Shown piece after piece: positions 35,476-46,032 of a stretch of DNA of 47,376 bases (position 1 is its first letter; the number at the start of each line of letters is the position of its first letter). The notes under the pieces were generated by a model. The model worked only from the letters and a program-made list of their open reading frames with translations. It ran no database searches and was not told where the DNA came from. Where the stretch lies: assembly GCA_034638255.1 (NCBI GenBank), contig JAWPGT010000126.1:1-47376 (forward strand), given 5' to 3'. Source of the DNA: Coprinus comatus. Taxonomy: Eukaryota > Basidiomycota > Agaricomycetes > Agaricales > Agaricaceae. Made by a program: the position numbers and the translations under genes.

Positions 35476-36017
35476 ATGGATATCGACTTCTCCCAGATCA
35501 CCTCAGAAGCCCAATATGCTGCCCTCACTCCCGAACAACGACAACATTATGGCCTACTCGTCTCCCAAAACTCTAATCAACCCTCAGTTCCTATTCCTCC
35601 CAATCCTTCCGACAATCCCATTCCTAATCCTTCCATTCCCAATTCCTCTCATCCTGACCCCTCTATTCCCAATGCCGACATTCCTCTTGATCAAGAACGT
35701 ATGACACTATGGCGTGCCGTCGCAGCTCTGGGTCGAGTTTATGACAATATCAATACATCAACCAGCAACCAACACCACGTTCTCACCGCACTAGTTGATC
35801 GTCTCTCTGAGCGAACCACTGGTAATGGCAGTGCTCCCAAGCATCGTGAACCTCGTATATTCAACGGGCGTGCTGATCAAGTTGATTCATTTTTACGAGA
35901 AATCAACAATGCCATATACCTTCAACGCCGTTCTTTCTCTAATGACCGTGACAAGACTACATATTTTGGTTTCTACCTCGGTGATGGTGCTCCCTCTTCT
36001 TGGTATCATTCTATTCG
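35476..36017 (+). pseudogene. Gypsy family C gag fragment
   Basis: ATG at 35476 (MDIDFSQITSEAQYAALTPE). A Pro/Asn/Ser-rich linker, a helical RMTLWRAVAALGRVYDN and then the gag core KHREPRIFNGRADQVDSFLREI and LGDGAPSSWYHSI follow. The gag match ends there, at the start of a minisatellite, so more than half of the protein is missing. The ORF stays open into the minisatellite by chance, producing Ser/Leu/Val repeats up to 36258. Confidence 0.75.
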
Positions 36018-36260
36018 TTCTTGGTCACTCATCCTTGGCCACTCATTCTTAGTCACTCATTCTTGGTCACTCGTTCTCTCTCTCATCCTCGGTCACTCAT
36101 CCTCGGTCACTCATTCTCTCTCTCTCGTTCTCAGTCTCTTGTTCTCAGTCACTTGTTCTCTCGTTCTCTCATCCTTGGTCACTCGTTCTCTCATTCTCTT
36201 GTTCTCGGTCTCTCGTTCTCTCTCTCTCGTTCTCGGTCTCTCATCCTCGGTCACTTGATC
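36018..36260 (+). repeat. Minisatellite with TTGGTCACTC units
   Basis: Degenerate 12-16 bp units mixing TTGGTCACTCATTC, TCGGTCACTCATCC and TCGTTCTC words. It begins exactly where gag homology stops. Confidence 0.85.
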
Positions 36261-36784
36261 ATTTTCTCTCTCTCTCATTCACTCACTCACCTTCTTTCTT
36301 TGTCCTATTTATATTAAAGCCATTCAGGCTTCAAAATTCAAGCATGAAAAATGTAAGTTCTCCCATTCCTGCTCATGTCTACCCACTCTCACTCACATTC
36401 ACACTCACTCCCTCAGTGCCCACTCTTATTCTCGTTCTCCCTCTCTCTCTCTCTCTCATCATCCATTCATGTTGAGGCCAAAGTTGTCTTGGCTTCGAAA
36501 TTCACGCAACTTGTGAGTTCTTTTGTTCTCTAACATACATTCTCACTTGGCCTCACTTCCTCATCCCATTTATAGTAAAGCCATTGTAAGTCTTTCTCTT
36601 GTTCTTTCTCTTTCTTTCTTTCTCTTTCTTTCTCTTTCTTTCTTTCTCTTTCTCTCTTTCTCTTTCTCTCTCTTTCACTAATAGTAGTATATTCTCTATT
36701 ATTGTAATGTAGATAATGTTATAATTACATTTTATTTTATTAATTAAATTAAATTGAGCTGCTTATCACTACTTTGCACCCATT
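36261..36784. repeat. Pyrimidine-rich low-complexity stretch
   Basis: Mostly CT microsatellite, including (CTTT)n and (CT)n near 36590-36680, then AT-rich sequence. No gene is seen. Confidence 0.75.
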
Positions 36785-37352
36785 TACTGAACTTAAACCC
36801 TTACGTTTAGCTTAATGGTTAAGGGACTTTACAGTTTTTGGCATGGATGTAGGAAGTAACGGGATGAGAGTTTTCTTTGCAGAAACTGGGAAAGTAAAAA
36901 TTGAACGAAATGTACGATTCATGATGACTGACCTCAAGGGGGAGAATGGATTGTTAAAAGCTCAAAGCAAGGATAAGTCAAATGAATTACTTACCCACAA
37001 CAGCATGACACCATCGATTAACTCTGACTCCACTGACACCAACAACTCTATCCAACAAGATGACCCCATCCCTCCTATTGCCAATGACCCTCCGATCACT
37101 AACGACCCTCATGCTGACTGTTCAGTCAATGGCCATCAGAATGACCCAATATCCAACCCTGAAGGTGATACAAGCAGTAACAACCCTCCTGCAAATCAAT
37201 GTCCATCGAGGATCAGGAAACCAAGTAAGAAGGTGCAGGATATACTTGATGGCATTGCAGTGTCTCTGGTTGAAGAAGATTTGGGTGAATTTTGTGAACT
37301 ACCACCCATCATTCTCACAAACAAAGTGGTGCCTCCATCACAATTTAGTTGA
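36785..37352 (+). pseudogene. Copia pol fragment (integrase tail to RT linker)
   Basis: The stretch DVGSNGMRVFFAETGKVKIE with ERNVRF, an acidic Asn/Asp/Pro-rich linker and RIRKPSKKVQDILDG is the segment that joins integrase and RT in copia polyproteins. A stop lies just upstream of the ATG at 36843, within weakly similar sequence, and nothing of RT follows. It is an isolated fragment unrelated in sequence to the copia at 8578. Confidence 0.7.
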
Positions 37353-37655
37353 AGATGAGTAAGTATTGACCTCACTTGACCAATATTTGATTCGGCAACA
37401 AGAAGTGTCACAAAACTTGGTGAAAAGATCAAAGTGTGAGTTCTATGATTTTTCCACAACCAAGGAAATTCAAGTGAATTTTTCAGGATTAAAACAACCG
37501 ACACCACCAAATTACAAGATGAATATGTGAAATTAGTAGAAGGTGTATATAGTCATACGAAGTCAATCATATTTTATCCCCCCCAGCCCTTCCAGAAGAC
37601 ATGTTACATTTTGAACATATTGTAGGTAGCTAAAATGGTAATAATGAGATAGGAC

Positions 37656-37868
37656 CTACTGACATAGATGAGAAATACACACCTCCTTAAAAATCCTATC
37701 GGGCCGATTCGCATACTGCTGACATGTACAACATACACCCTCAGGACATTTTTCCGGGTGGCTACTACTATTGAAACACGTTTGTTGTCCACAATCAATC
37801 TTTTTGTCGTGTTGGAAATAGTAGTGTGTGCATGTGTATTTGTTGAAGTGTAGTTCACGGTAACACAT
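37656..37868 (-). CDS. Small Cys/His-rich protein
   Basis: MCYRELHFNKYTCTHYYFQH, then IDCGQQTCFNSSSHPEKC and CCTCQQYANRPD. The spacing of Cys and His resembles a short, uncharacterised fungal family that I recall as having a Y-x-C-x-H start, an IDC box and a second Cys cluster; probably metal binding. The frame continues upstream to 38072 but the conserved part starts at the ATG at 37868. A donor-like GTGTGT follows KEV, so there may be another exon. No neighbour suggests a role. Confidence 0.4.
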   Translation of the reverse strand: MCYRELHFNKYTCTHYYFQHDKKIDCGQQTCFNSSSHPEKCPEGVCCTCQQYANRPDRIFKEVCISHLCQ

Positions 37869-38996
37869 TGTGAAATAGGATGTGGGAACTTGGAAGACAA
37901 CTGGCGAAGTGGGTAGACTTTGAGAGTAGGTGGGAAAGTTTGGTTGAACCTTGGACTTTTTAAGGCCATTGTGCACTTCACAAGATCGGCTTGCTAGGAT
38001 CGGCCCTGAAATGACTGATGACAGCATTATGGCATTGCCATAGTCTGGGAAATATACAAAACAATGAACCACATCAGATGCTGTCTTCTCTAATTTATAA
38101 AGGTTTCACCACAAGCACACTGTTGGTCCATTTGATTAAACAGCTTTATCATGTACATTGGTTTGTTGTTCAGTTCATCTACTGAAAGATGGGGGGGGGG
38201 GGAGAATCTTTCGCAGTTTGGCTCTCCCTATGATATTGTTAAAGTTGGAGCCAATAGTTCTAGAACTCTAGAATTATTGAATAATGCTGACATATTATCG
38301 TTACAGTTAGTTAATAGCCAGGCCGATGGTGGATGACAGATGTTCTAGTTGTTTCCAGATAAAAATAGAGCTGATGTTATTATATTATCATGGTCTAGAC
38401 CCATTGCTATAATATATATAAGGTAAGCTAGCCTTGGAGCTTGTCGCAAACTTCAACTTCTTTCCCCCATTTTTTTTTCTCCTGTGGCAGAAACCCTGTG
38501 TCAAGTTAAAACCATGCTGAGGGCCCCAGCTAATGGTCTTGTGCAGCGACTGCTACAGTTTTCTCCCTCTTTCCTTCTCAACTCTATTTTAATTCTCATT
38601 TTCTCTTCTACTCTTTAACTATCATATTAACCCCTTGCATTCTTAATCGTTTTGTCCACTGTACCATATGGATTTAGGCAAGTTTTTCTTCATGTTTTAT
38701 ATTACTAATTATATTTTTATTTAGAATGTTTGATAGAATACCTAATCAACGGTTCTACATTTTGGCTCTTAGGTATGAAGTATTTGTCCAATTTCTTGAT
38801 TCATTACTAAGAAATCTCATTATATTTACTAGGAGTTATTTTGATCTAATATTGTACTTAATAATTTCTCTCTACTAGACATTGATTTTTTGTCAACAAT
38901 TTTCAAGTAAGTCATTAATATATAGCTTTAATTATCATACTAACTTTGTTTTGGTTTCTATAGGTCTGTTTCTATAACTATTTCTGATATTTTTCT
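37869..38996. other. No supported gene
   Basis: Includes a G12 run near 38192, a short plus-strand ORF at 38151-38336 without recognisable features, and increasingly AT-rich sequence. Confidence 0.4.
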
Positions 38997-39330
38997 AGTA
39001 AGTCGTAACTTATCTTATGTTTTAAGTTCATATTAAATCTGTTGGTTAGTATACTTTGCCAAAGAGTTTGTTGATAGCTATAGGTATATTTAGTCTATCT
39101 TCTAAGCTCAGCTGATAACTTTTGCTTCTAGATTATTGTTGTCGGACTATCTTGTTTCTAATGGTTTTAGTAAGTGATTATTTGTCTAGTCTTTTAAACT
39201 TAATATTAAATGTATTTGTTCGTATACTAGAGCTAAAGAGCTTGTGAATAGCAATAGGTATGTTTGGTATATCTTCTAGGCTTGGCTAACGACATTTGTT
39301 TTTAGATTATTGGCCTCTTTCTATTATATT
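38997..39330 (+). repeat. Two ~171-bp AT-rich repeats
   Basis: Units begin TAGTAAGT at 38997 and 39168. Both contain, in order, CTTA..TTTTAA, ATATTAAAT, GTATACT, AGAG.TTGT, TAGGTAT, ATCTTCTA and TTCTAGATTATTG or TTTTAGATTATTG words. Another partial unit is likely upstream. Confidence 0.6.
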
Positions 39331-39524
39331 AATTTTTTTTTTACTTTTATTTGTATCCTTTACAATCGTTTTTGCTTATAAAATTAGTGGACTGTGCACC
39401 CACTAGCTTTATAAGCAAAGGTTTTTTCATTTCTTTTTTGACTCATAATAAGAAGTTCGCACAAACTTCTTATAATAAGTCTTTTTTTCTTTTTTTTGTG
39501 GTTATTTTTTATATATGTACTATA
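39331..39524. other. AT-rich flank of family A minus copy
   Basis: T-rich sequence up to the LTR edge at 39525, including a short inverted word around AAAGCTTATAA-like sequence. No gene. Confidence 0.4.
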
Positions 39525-39889
39525 TGTAAGGGCGACTCACGTCGGCGACGAACGGCCTGACAACTAGCGAGGAATCCAAAGTTATATTTGATTGGAAACA
39601 TATTACAGAGCAGATACAACATACCTAGCGAGGAATCCAAAGAGAAAGAGTTGGGGATTCACTCGCACAGGCTACACACAATATATACTACTATACAAAC
39701 AGAGACGCCAGCTATTGTCCAGAGGGATGTCGTAACATGGACAATGGGAACAATGGGGGATGAGTCATGTGAGGGGGCAAGTCGTGAAAGTGTGGAGTCG
39801 GGAGGTGTTCCGATGGAAGTCGGAACATCGGAGGATCGGTCGGTAGTCGGTGTGTCGGTGTAAGGGTCGGTGAGGAAGGTCCCCTTACA
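39525..39889 (-). repeat. Family A 3' LTR (minus copy)
   Basis: 365 bp with TGTAAGGG/CCCTTACA ends, partner in sequence of 19485-19849. A purine tract with a G7 run (39894-39900) precedes it on the minus strand. Confidence 0.9.
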
Positions 39890-42800
39890 TCTACCCCCCC
39901 TTCTAGGGTGCAGCGTCCCGATGTACCTGTGAACTGAGTGCGAGGTCGGAAAGGAATGGAGTCGAAGGCCGTGGAACGGATAAGTCGAGGTGCAGTGGGG
40001 TTCTTGCGATAGAACTCGGTGATCTTTTCGGGGGCGTGGACGTCGGCTGCGAGTTCCCAAGAGTTCTCTTCCATGCTGAAGTCTTGCCACTTGATCAGAA
40101 ATCTGAGTTTACCTCGTTGCACTTTACTGTCCAATATTTCTTCTACTTCCCATTCCTCTTCGTTGTCCACCAGTATTGGCATCGGTATTTTTGTCGGCTT
40201 CCGACCGGGGATTGGGTCTTCGGGAGCTGGAGTGAGTTTAACCACATTGAACACCGGGTGCAGGTGAGACAACCTTCGGGGGAGCTTGAGCCGATATGCC
40301 CCAGGCCCAACCTTGCGGTCGACGGCAAAAGGACCTAACCGTGTGTGCTCAAACTTCTTTGAGGGCCGACTCGTTGTGATGTCCGATGCGTCAAGGTAAA
40401 CCATGTCACCCGTCTTGAGCTCGGGGGCAGGGGTCCGACGTCGATCGTAGTACTTCGCCATATCGTCCTTTGCCTTCACCAGTGCCGATTTTGCTTCTTC
40501 TAGTGCCGACTCCATCCGGGTTTTGAACTCATTGACCGTTTCGAGTCGGGAGGGGTGTTGTCGGGGTTCGAAGCCCATGCGAGGGTCGCGGCCGGTGTCT
40601 AACACAAAGGGCGATTGGTGGGTCGCAGCATGAACGTGATTGTTGTGTTGGAACTCGGCGAGCAGGAGAAGGTCATACCAATCATTCTGTCGCTGGTTAA
40701 CAAAGACTCGGATGTACTGGTCGAGTTCTTGGTTAACTCGTTCGGTTTGACCGTCGGCTTGCGGGTGCCAAGCTGTAGTCGCAGCGACCTTGATGCCTAA
40801 GAGTCGGTACAACTCGCGGGTGAATTCCGACACAAACTGTGGGCCTCGGTCAGAGACAACACGTTGAGGTAGGCCGTGGAGCTTCCAGATGTTGTGGAGG
40901 AAGAGTCGGGCGACACCTTCAGCAGTGCAAGTCATGTGGGTCAGCAGGAAATGAACTCGTTTCAATACTGAATCGACAACCATGAGTACCGCATCATAAC
41001 CATTGGATTCTGGGAGTTTGACAACAAAGTCAATGTTGATAGTGTCCCAGCGGGCATTGGGGATGGGGAGTGGGTGAAGTTCACCGATTGGTCGGTGTCG
41101 GTGGGGCTTTGTCTGTAAGCACAAGTCACAAGTAGAGGCATACTGACCGATGTAACGAGACATAGAAGGCCACCAGTAGTTCCGACCCACGAGTTCGAGG
41201 GTCTTCCAGCATCCTGCATGTCCGCCGACTTTGGAATCATGGTGTTGGGCCACAATGTGACGTCTAAGGTCGGGGATGTTAGGGACATAGATTTTACCTC
41301 GATGAAGTAGCAACCCATTATCTTCCGACCATTCGGAACTCTTAACTGATTTTGACTTTGACAACTTCAACTCCCGCGCTGCCTTCGCCACTGCCTCCTC
41401 TTGTTCACCATCCCGATTACCACATCTAATCTCTCACAACACATCCTGCTCTTCTCCAACTAAAACAACACCTTCAAGGGCTCGAACAGCGAATGGCGAT
41501 GGAGGGAGGAGGGTGAGGTTGTCATTATCGTCTTTGCCAGTTCCGTGGTCGGCCCGTCGGGAGAGTGCATCGGGTTTGCCCATGGATCGGCCTGGTCGGT
41601 GATGAAGTGAGAAGTTGAACTGGGAGAGGTAGAGGGACCAGCGGGCTTGTCGGCGGTTGAGTTTCTTCGCAGTCATGAAGTACTCGAGGTTCTTGTGATC
41701 AGTCCAGATTTCTACCTTGTGTTCACTGCCCTCCAGGAAGTGCCTCCACTCTTCGAGTGATCGGATGATAGCCAACATCTCTTTGTCATGGATCTCATAA
41801 TTGCGTTCGACTGGCGACAACGATTTTGAGTAGAATGCGATGGGGTGCCACTTGTTGTCTTCCGATGCAAGCTGCGACAAGACAGCTCCAGTTGCAAAGT
41901 CGGAGCTGTCGGCCTCTACTTGGTAAGGTGCGGTGTCGTCGGGAGAAGACAAGATTGGTGCCGATGTAATGGCTGTCTTCAGAGCATCAAAGGCTTCCTG
42001 CTGTTCAGTACCCCAGTTCCAAGGTGTACTGGACTTGGTTAGATCGAAGAGTGGCCGACCAATGTGTGAAAAATCCCGAATAAAACGTCAGTAGAAATTG
42101 GCAAACCCAAGGAAAGACTGAACTTCCGTCTTGTTTTTCGGAATCGGCCAGTCGCGAACTCCTGCTACCTTCACTGGATCCATCTCTACACAGTTCTCCG
42201 AAATGATCAGCCCCAAGTATTCTATCTTCTGCTTCTCGAACTCGCATTTTTCGGGTCGGAGGTACAGCTTGTGTTCCTTGAGTACCTCCATCACACGTCG
42301 GATCGCCTTCCGATGTTCCTCCAGGGTTTTCGAAAAGATCAGGATGTCGTCGAGGTAGACGATAACAATTCCTTCCATGATAAGGTCATGGAAGATGTCG
42401 TTCATCACTGTCTGGAAGGTCGCCGGGCTGTTAGTCATGCCGAAAAACATCACCAGAGGTTCGAAGAGCCCCCGATTCGTTCGGAAAGCAGCCTTCCATT
42501 CATCGCCAGGCTTGATACGGATGTTGTTGAAGCCCCATCAGATGTCAAGTTTGGTGAAGTATTTTGCACCCCACAGTTTTGAAATGATTTCAGAGATGAG
42601 TGGGATGGGGTACTTGTTCTTCACCATGATGGCATTGAGGTTCTGATAGTCTTGTACCAACTGAAGCAAACCATCCTTCTTTTTAATAAAAAAAACAGGG
42701 GCTGCCATCAGTGACTTTGAAGGGCAAATCCTTTCTGAAGCAAGGTTCTCTTGTAGGAACTTGTCAAGTGCAGCTTGTTCTTTCGGCGAAATCAGGTAGA

Positions 42801-43454
42801 CTTTGGTGGTTTTGGCAGTTTCACCAGGGACGAGTTCAACAGCATGATCCCAAGGCTGATTTTCGGGGAGCTCTTGGAAAGCAGCCTCAGAGAAAACGGT
42901 TTTGAAGTTGTGTAGGTAGTCCGGAATATGAGCCTTGAAACCGAGGTTGGCAGTTGCGGTATTCTTCCGATGCGCTTCGGCAAGTTGTTGTGATAGAGTA
43001 CCAGTAGCTGAAATCTGTTCCGAAACCGAGAGAACCGATGAGCGAGGGATGGCAGCAAAAATCCGATCTCCTTCCTCCAATTCTGACCAACTAACTCCTT
43101 CTTCCGACTCTTCATCCTCTTCTTCATTCACCTCTTCCACAAGCACTGGAAAGGGCCCTGAAGTGCAGACCCTTAGCACCTTCTCCTGGAACTTCTTCTC
43201 CTCCTTGTATTCCTGTCGGCAACCTTCGCAAGTCCTTGGACACCTCGACATTTTGACTTCCTTTGTTACCCAATCAACTTCGGGGTTGTGTGCGCGGAGC
43301 CAAGTATAGCCAAGTATAACGGACTCTTTTCCGAGGCCGGTGACAGCGAAGACTGCACGTTCGGAATGATTCTTGTATCGGAGAACCATATCGACAACTT
43401 TGGCAATTTCTCCAGCTTCATTCGGGGTGCCGTCAACATTGAAGACAGGGATTG
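39890..43454 (-). pseudogene. Family A pol: RT, RNase H, integrase, chromodomain
   Basis: One frame interrupted by TGA at 42538-42540, 42088-42090 and 41434-41436, each where Arg fits (for example KLDI-stop-WGFNN). RT has [20 protein letters not shown] and intact VYLDDILIFS; RNase H has VEADSSDFATGAVLSQ and TDHKNLEYF; integrase has HHC motifs (HHDSKVGGHAGCWKT, CDLCLQ) and core INIDFVVKLP, VSDRGPQF, HPQADGQTERV; the chromodomain is EEEWEVEEILDSKVQRG with FLIKWQDFSMEENSWE. The frame runs through the G7 purine tract into the LTR and stops at 39712. With six G it would stop at TAG just before the LTR, so the extension is probably a one-base slip. Confidence 0.92.
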
Positions 43455-43974
43455 TGTTACGGTTTCATATTTATCACGACTAATCATTAGTACTAATGAT
43501 GGACGATAGTGTACTTTCTCTTACTCGTTTCACATAGCCTTGGACTACTGTTTCGTATAGCCTCGGACTAGCACCTTCTACGGACTTCCACTTGTCGTTT
43601 CACTCACTGTTTCAGCTGTAGATAGTTTCACTCTCCTGTCTCACATGTATCAAGCATAGCCTACAACCTGTACTCGTAGTTGTATAAATACATGGACAGC
43701 GACAGAGATTAAGCTTCAGCTTAATACTCTAAGTTGCTTCTACTCTATCTCGTTCATCGCCCTCAACTTGATACCTAGAACCGGAGTCAGCTCTAACTCT
43801 TGCACGAACGGCTTACTAGTAAGGAACACCTGTGATCTACAGTCCGAGTACTGTGGAGGTCGTCCCCTGAAAATAGTCTCAGTCTGAGTAGACGTTCTCC
43901 TCCTACGAGCATCTTGAAGAGATCCATCGTAGCATCGTCTATACCGAAACGGAGGTATAGGCAAGATCTTAACA
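43455..43974 (+). repeat. Family B 5' LTR (plus copy)
   Basis: 520 bp, starts TGTTACGG and ends CTTAACA. In its variable block it agrees with 34646-35168. Confidence 0.92.
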
Positions 43975-44209
43975 TTGTATTAAGCTACAACTCGACGAAT
44001 CCCTAACCCGGATATCTGTCATCATCTTCCTCTGCGAACCTCTAACCCAGGTCTCTGCACTCGTCACCCTCCCCAACCCAACTCCGTGCGAACTCCTAAT
44101 CAGAGTCTCTGCAACCCCTTGCTTTTATTCCTTTGACAACCGCCTAACCCGCAACCGTCATTATTTGGAGAATTAGCACAAACCCTCACGCATAGGATCA
44201 AGATCCGGG

Positions 44210-44307
44210 CTGACAACATACCTCGCCGTCGAGCAGGACTACCTTAAGCAAGTAGTGGCTGATAACATACCTCGCCGTCGAGCAGGTCTACCTTAAGCAA
44301 GTAGTGG
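44210..44307 (+). repeat. 49-bp tandem duplication in the family B leader
   Basis: Two consecutive copies of a unit starting CTGA(C/T)AACATACCTCGCC, at 44210-44258 and 44259-44307, followed by a partial third. The minus copy has a single copy. Confidence 0.85.
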
Positions 44308-44346
44308 CTGAGAACATACCCTCTTAAGAAGAAGGGCTGCCTTTAG

Positions 44347-46032
44347 CAAGCAGCACCCCAAGTTTCCACAATTGCCTCCCACCGAATTTCCTCTTCCACT
44401 CCCTCGTCTTCCAGACAACCACCCATATCCAGAGACGCAAACGAACAAGAACTAGTTGATCTCTTTGACTCCGCCGTACGAATCCCAGAGGTCAGCACAA
44501 CCTTTGGAACTCCTTCAATCAGGAGGTACCTTCCACCCGGAATCAAACTTTCAAACGACCAACAAAGTTGTCTTGTTGATACCTGGAAACGATTTCAAGA
44601 ACTCAACGAAGCAGGAAGTTCCCAAATCGCTGCCGACATCCACTACATCTTCCGATTCCTACTACCCTATAAATCCACCTCACTTCTTATCCGAGTCAAC
44701 ACCTACGACCTATACTTGGTAGTTGACGGACTCTATCAACCCACCATTGAAAACCCCAATCTCACAACTGATATCGAAGTCGACAAAACCAAAACTCTAT
44801 TCTACAGCAACGAACTTGCAAACCTCAGAAACGCAGTCCGCGACAAGATCATTGCTCTAGATTTATTCCCTACATCATCACCTATCCGAACTCATCCTCC
44901 CAATCCCAATCCCTCATCACCTGACGACGCTTCTATCCACTCAAATTCACAAACCCACTCTCGTGCTCAATCACCTACACCCAGAAACCCAGCTCGTCCT
45001 CCCTCCAGAATGACCGACCAACCTACTGAAGAAAATTACAATGGAAAGTTCGATATCCCAATCGAAAGGTTTGATGGAAAACCCATCCATTATGAGAATT
45101 GGAAAGATAGCATCATCCTCGCCCTACAATCGAAACCCAAATACTTTCGAAATGGTGCTATCCAAACAGAACAAGCCATACCAGTTGTTCTCCAATTATT
45201 AACTCACGGGAGTTGTGGTCATTTCCGAAGGCAATACTTGAGTTCTCATAAAGATGAAACTGGAACATACAGATATGGAACATGGCGTGATTTCATCACA
45301 AGTCTTGACCGAGCTTTTCAACCCCATGCTGAAGCTGCCGATGCTCGCAACAAGCTCAAGACTTATGGCATGCTTCCTTGGCAAAATATGGAAGATCATG
45401 TTAATAATGTCAAACAACTTCTTGACTTAGCCGGAATTGACAATGACGCCTACAAAGTCGATTCATTCCGTTCTACCCTCCCTCCTAAAATCCGAGAAGC
45501 CATTGCTCTTCGCTACCCTCAACCAACTACATTCGATGAATGGACTACCATTGCCACCCAACTTGATCAAGCTATCCGTCAGATCAACCACAAACCTCGT
45601 CCTCCAAAAAGCTATCAGAGACACAACTTCAACATCTCCAAACTACCCCAAGGAGAACCAATGGAGATTGATGCTGCTGGACGATATGATGACGACGAAT
45701 ATGAAGAAGTCGGAATCCCAGATTTCGATTCTTCTGATTCAGAAGAATCTGACGAAGAAAACGAAGCTGAATTAATTCTTGGAATGGTCCTTACGGAACG
45801 ACAAAAGGAACGTCGTAGCCGAGGAGTCTGCTTCTCCTGTGGAAATGCTGGACATTTCTTCCGAGAATGCCCCAAACGTCAATCCTCATCCTCCAAACCC
45901 CGCAACAAGAAATCATCCTCATCAAATAGACCTTTCAAAAAGAAGAAGAAGAACAATGGAATTGACAAATTCCGAAGCTTCATGAAAGTGGCATCAACAC
46001 TGATTGAAGATGAAGAAGATTTGAATTTTTAG
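44347..46032 (+). CDS. Family B gag (plus copy)
   Basis: Open from after TAG 44344-44346 to TAG 46030-46032. The first in-frame ATG is at 45010 (MTDQPTEENYNGKF). It is nearly identical to the minus copy, with a one-codon-shorter variant after LSSH and scattered substitutions. It has the same capsid landmarks, zinc knuckle CFSCGNAGHFFRECP, Lys-rich end and T5 slip site (46026-46030). No internal stop is present, so this gag looks usable. Confidence 0.88.
   Translation, partial: QAAPQVSTIASHRISSSTPSSSRQPPISRDANEQELVDLFDSAVRIPEVSTTFGTPSIRRYLPPGIKLSNDQQSCLVDTWKRFQELNEAGSSQIAADIHYIFRFLLPYKSTSLLIRVNTYDLYLVVDGLYQPTIENPNLTTDIEVDKTKTLFYSNELANLRNAVRDKIIALDLFPTSSPIRTHPPNPNPSSPDDASIHSNSQTHSRAQSPTPRNPARPPSRMTDQPTEENYNGKFDIPIERFDGKPIHYENWKDSIILALQSKPKYFRNGAIQTEQAIPVVLQLLTHGSCGHFRRQYLSSHKDETGTYRYGTWRDFITSLDRAFQPHAEAADARNKLKTYGMLPWQNMEDHVNNVKQLLDLAGIDNDAYKVDSFRSTLPPKIREAIALRYPQPTTFDEWTTIATQLDQAIRQINHKPRPPKSYQRHNFNISKLPQGEPMEIDAAGRYDDDEYEEVGIPDFDSSDSEESDEENEAELILGMVLTERQKERRSRGVCFSCGNAGHFFRECPKRQSSSSKPRNKKSSSSNRPFKKKKKNNGIDKFRSFMKVASTLIEDEEDLNF

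Larger units (their letters stand above)
39525..43454 (-). mobile_element. Gypsy family A, 3' part (minus copy)
   Basis: Contains the protease/pol linker, RT, RNase H, integrase, chromodomain, purine tract and 3' LTR. The 5' end is cut at 43454 by the insertion of family B; the bases next to the junction (GATTG) should be one copy of its target duplication. This complements the 5' half at 19485-21567, sharing only ~140 bp of coding sequence plus the LTR. Confidence 0.88.

Noticed and set aside
36018..36260. Ser/Leu/Val repeat protein encoded by the minisatellite
   Set aside because: The open frame comes from a unit lacking stops; it starts where gag homology ends and has no independent start.
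38192..38203. G-run as a telomere or G-quadruplex signal
   Set aside because: A single homopolymer without spaced G tracts; no telomeric repeat nearby.
18425..42540. TGA reassigned or read through as a sense codon
   Set aside because: Host genes here end at or avoid TGA normally, and the one site with a sister copy shows CGA there, so mutation is simpler.
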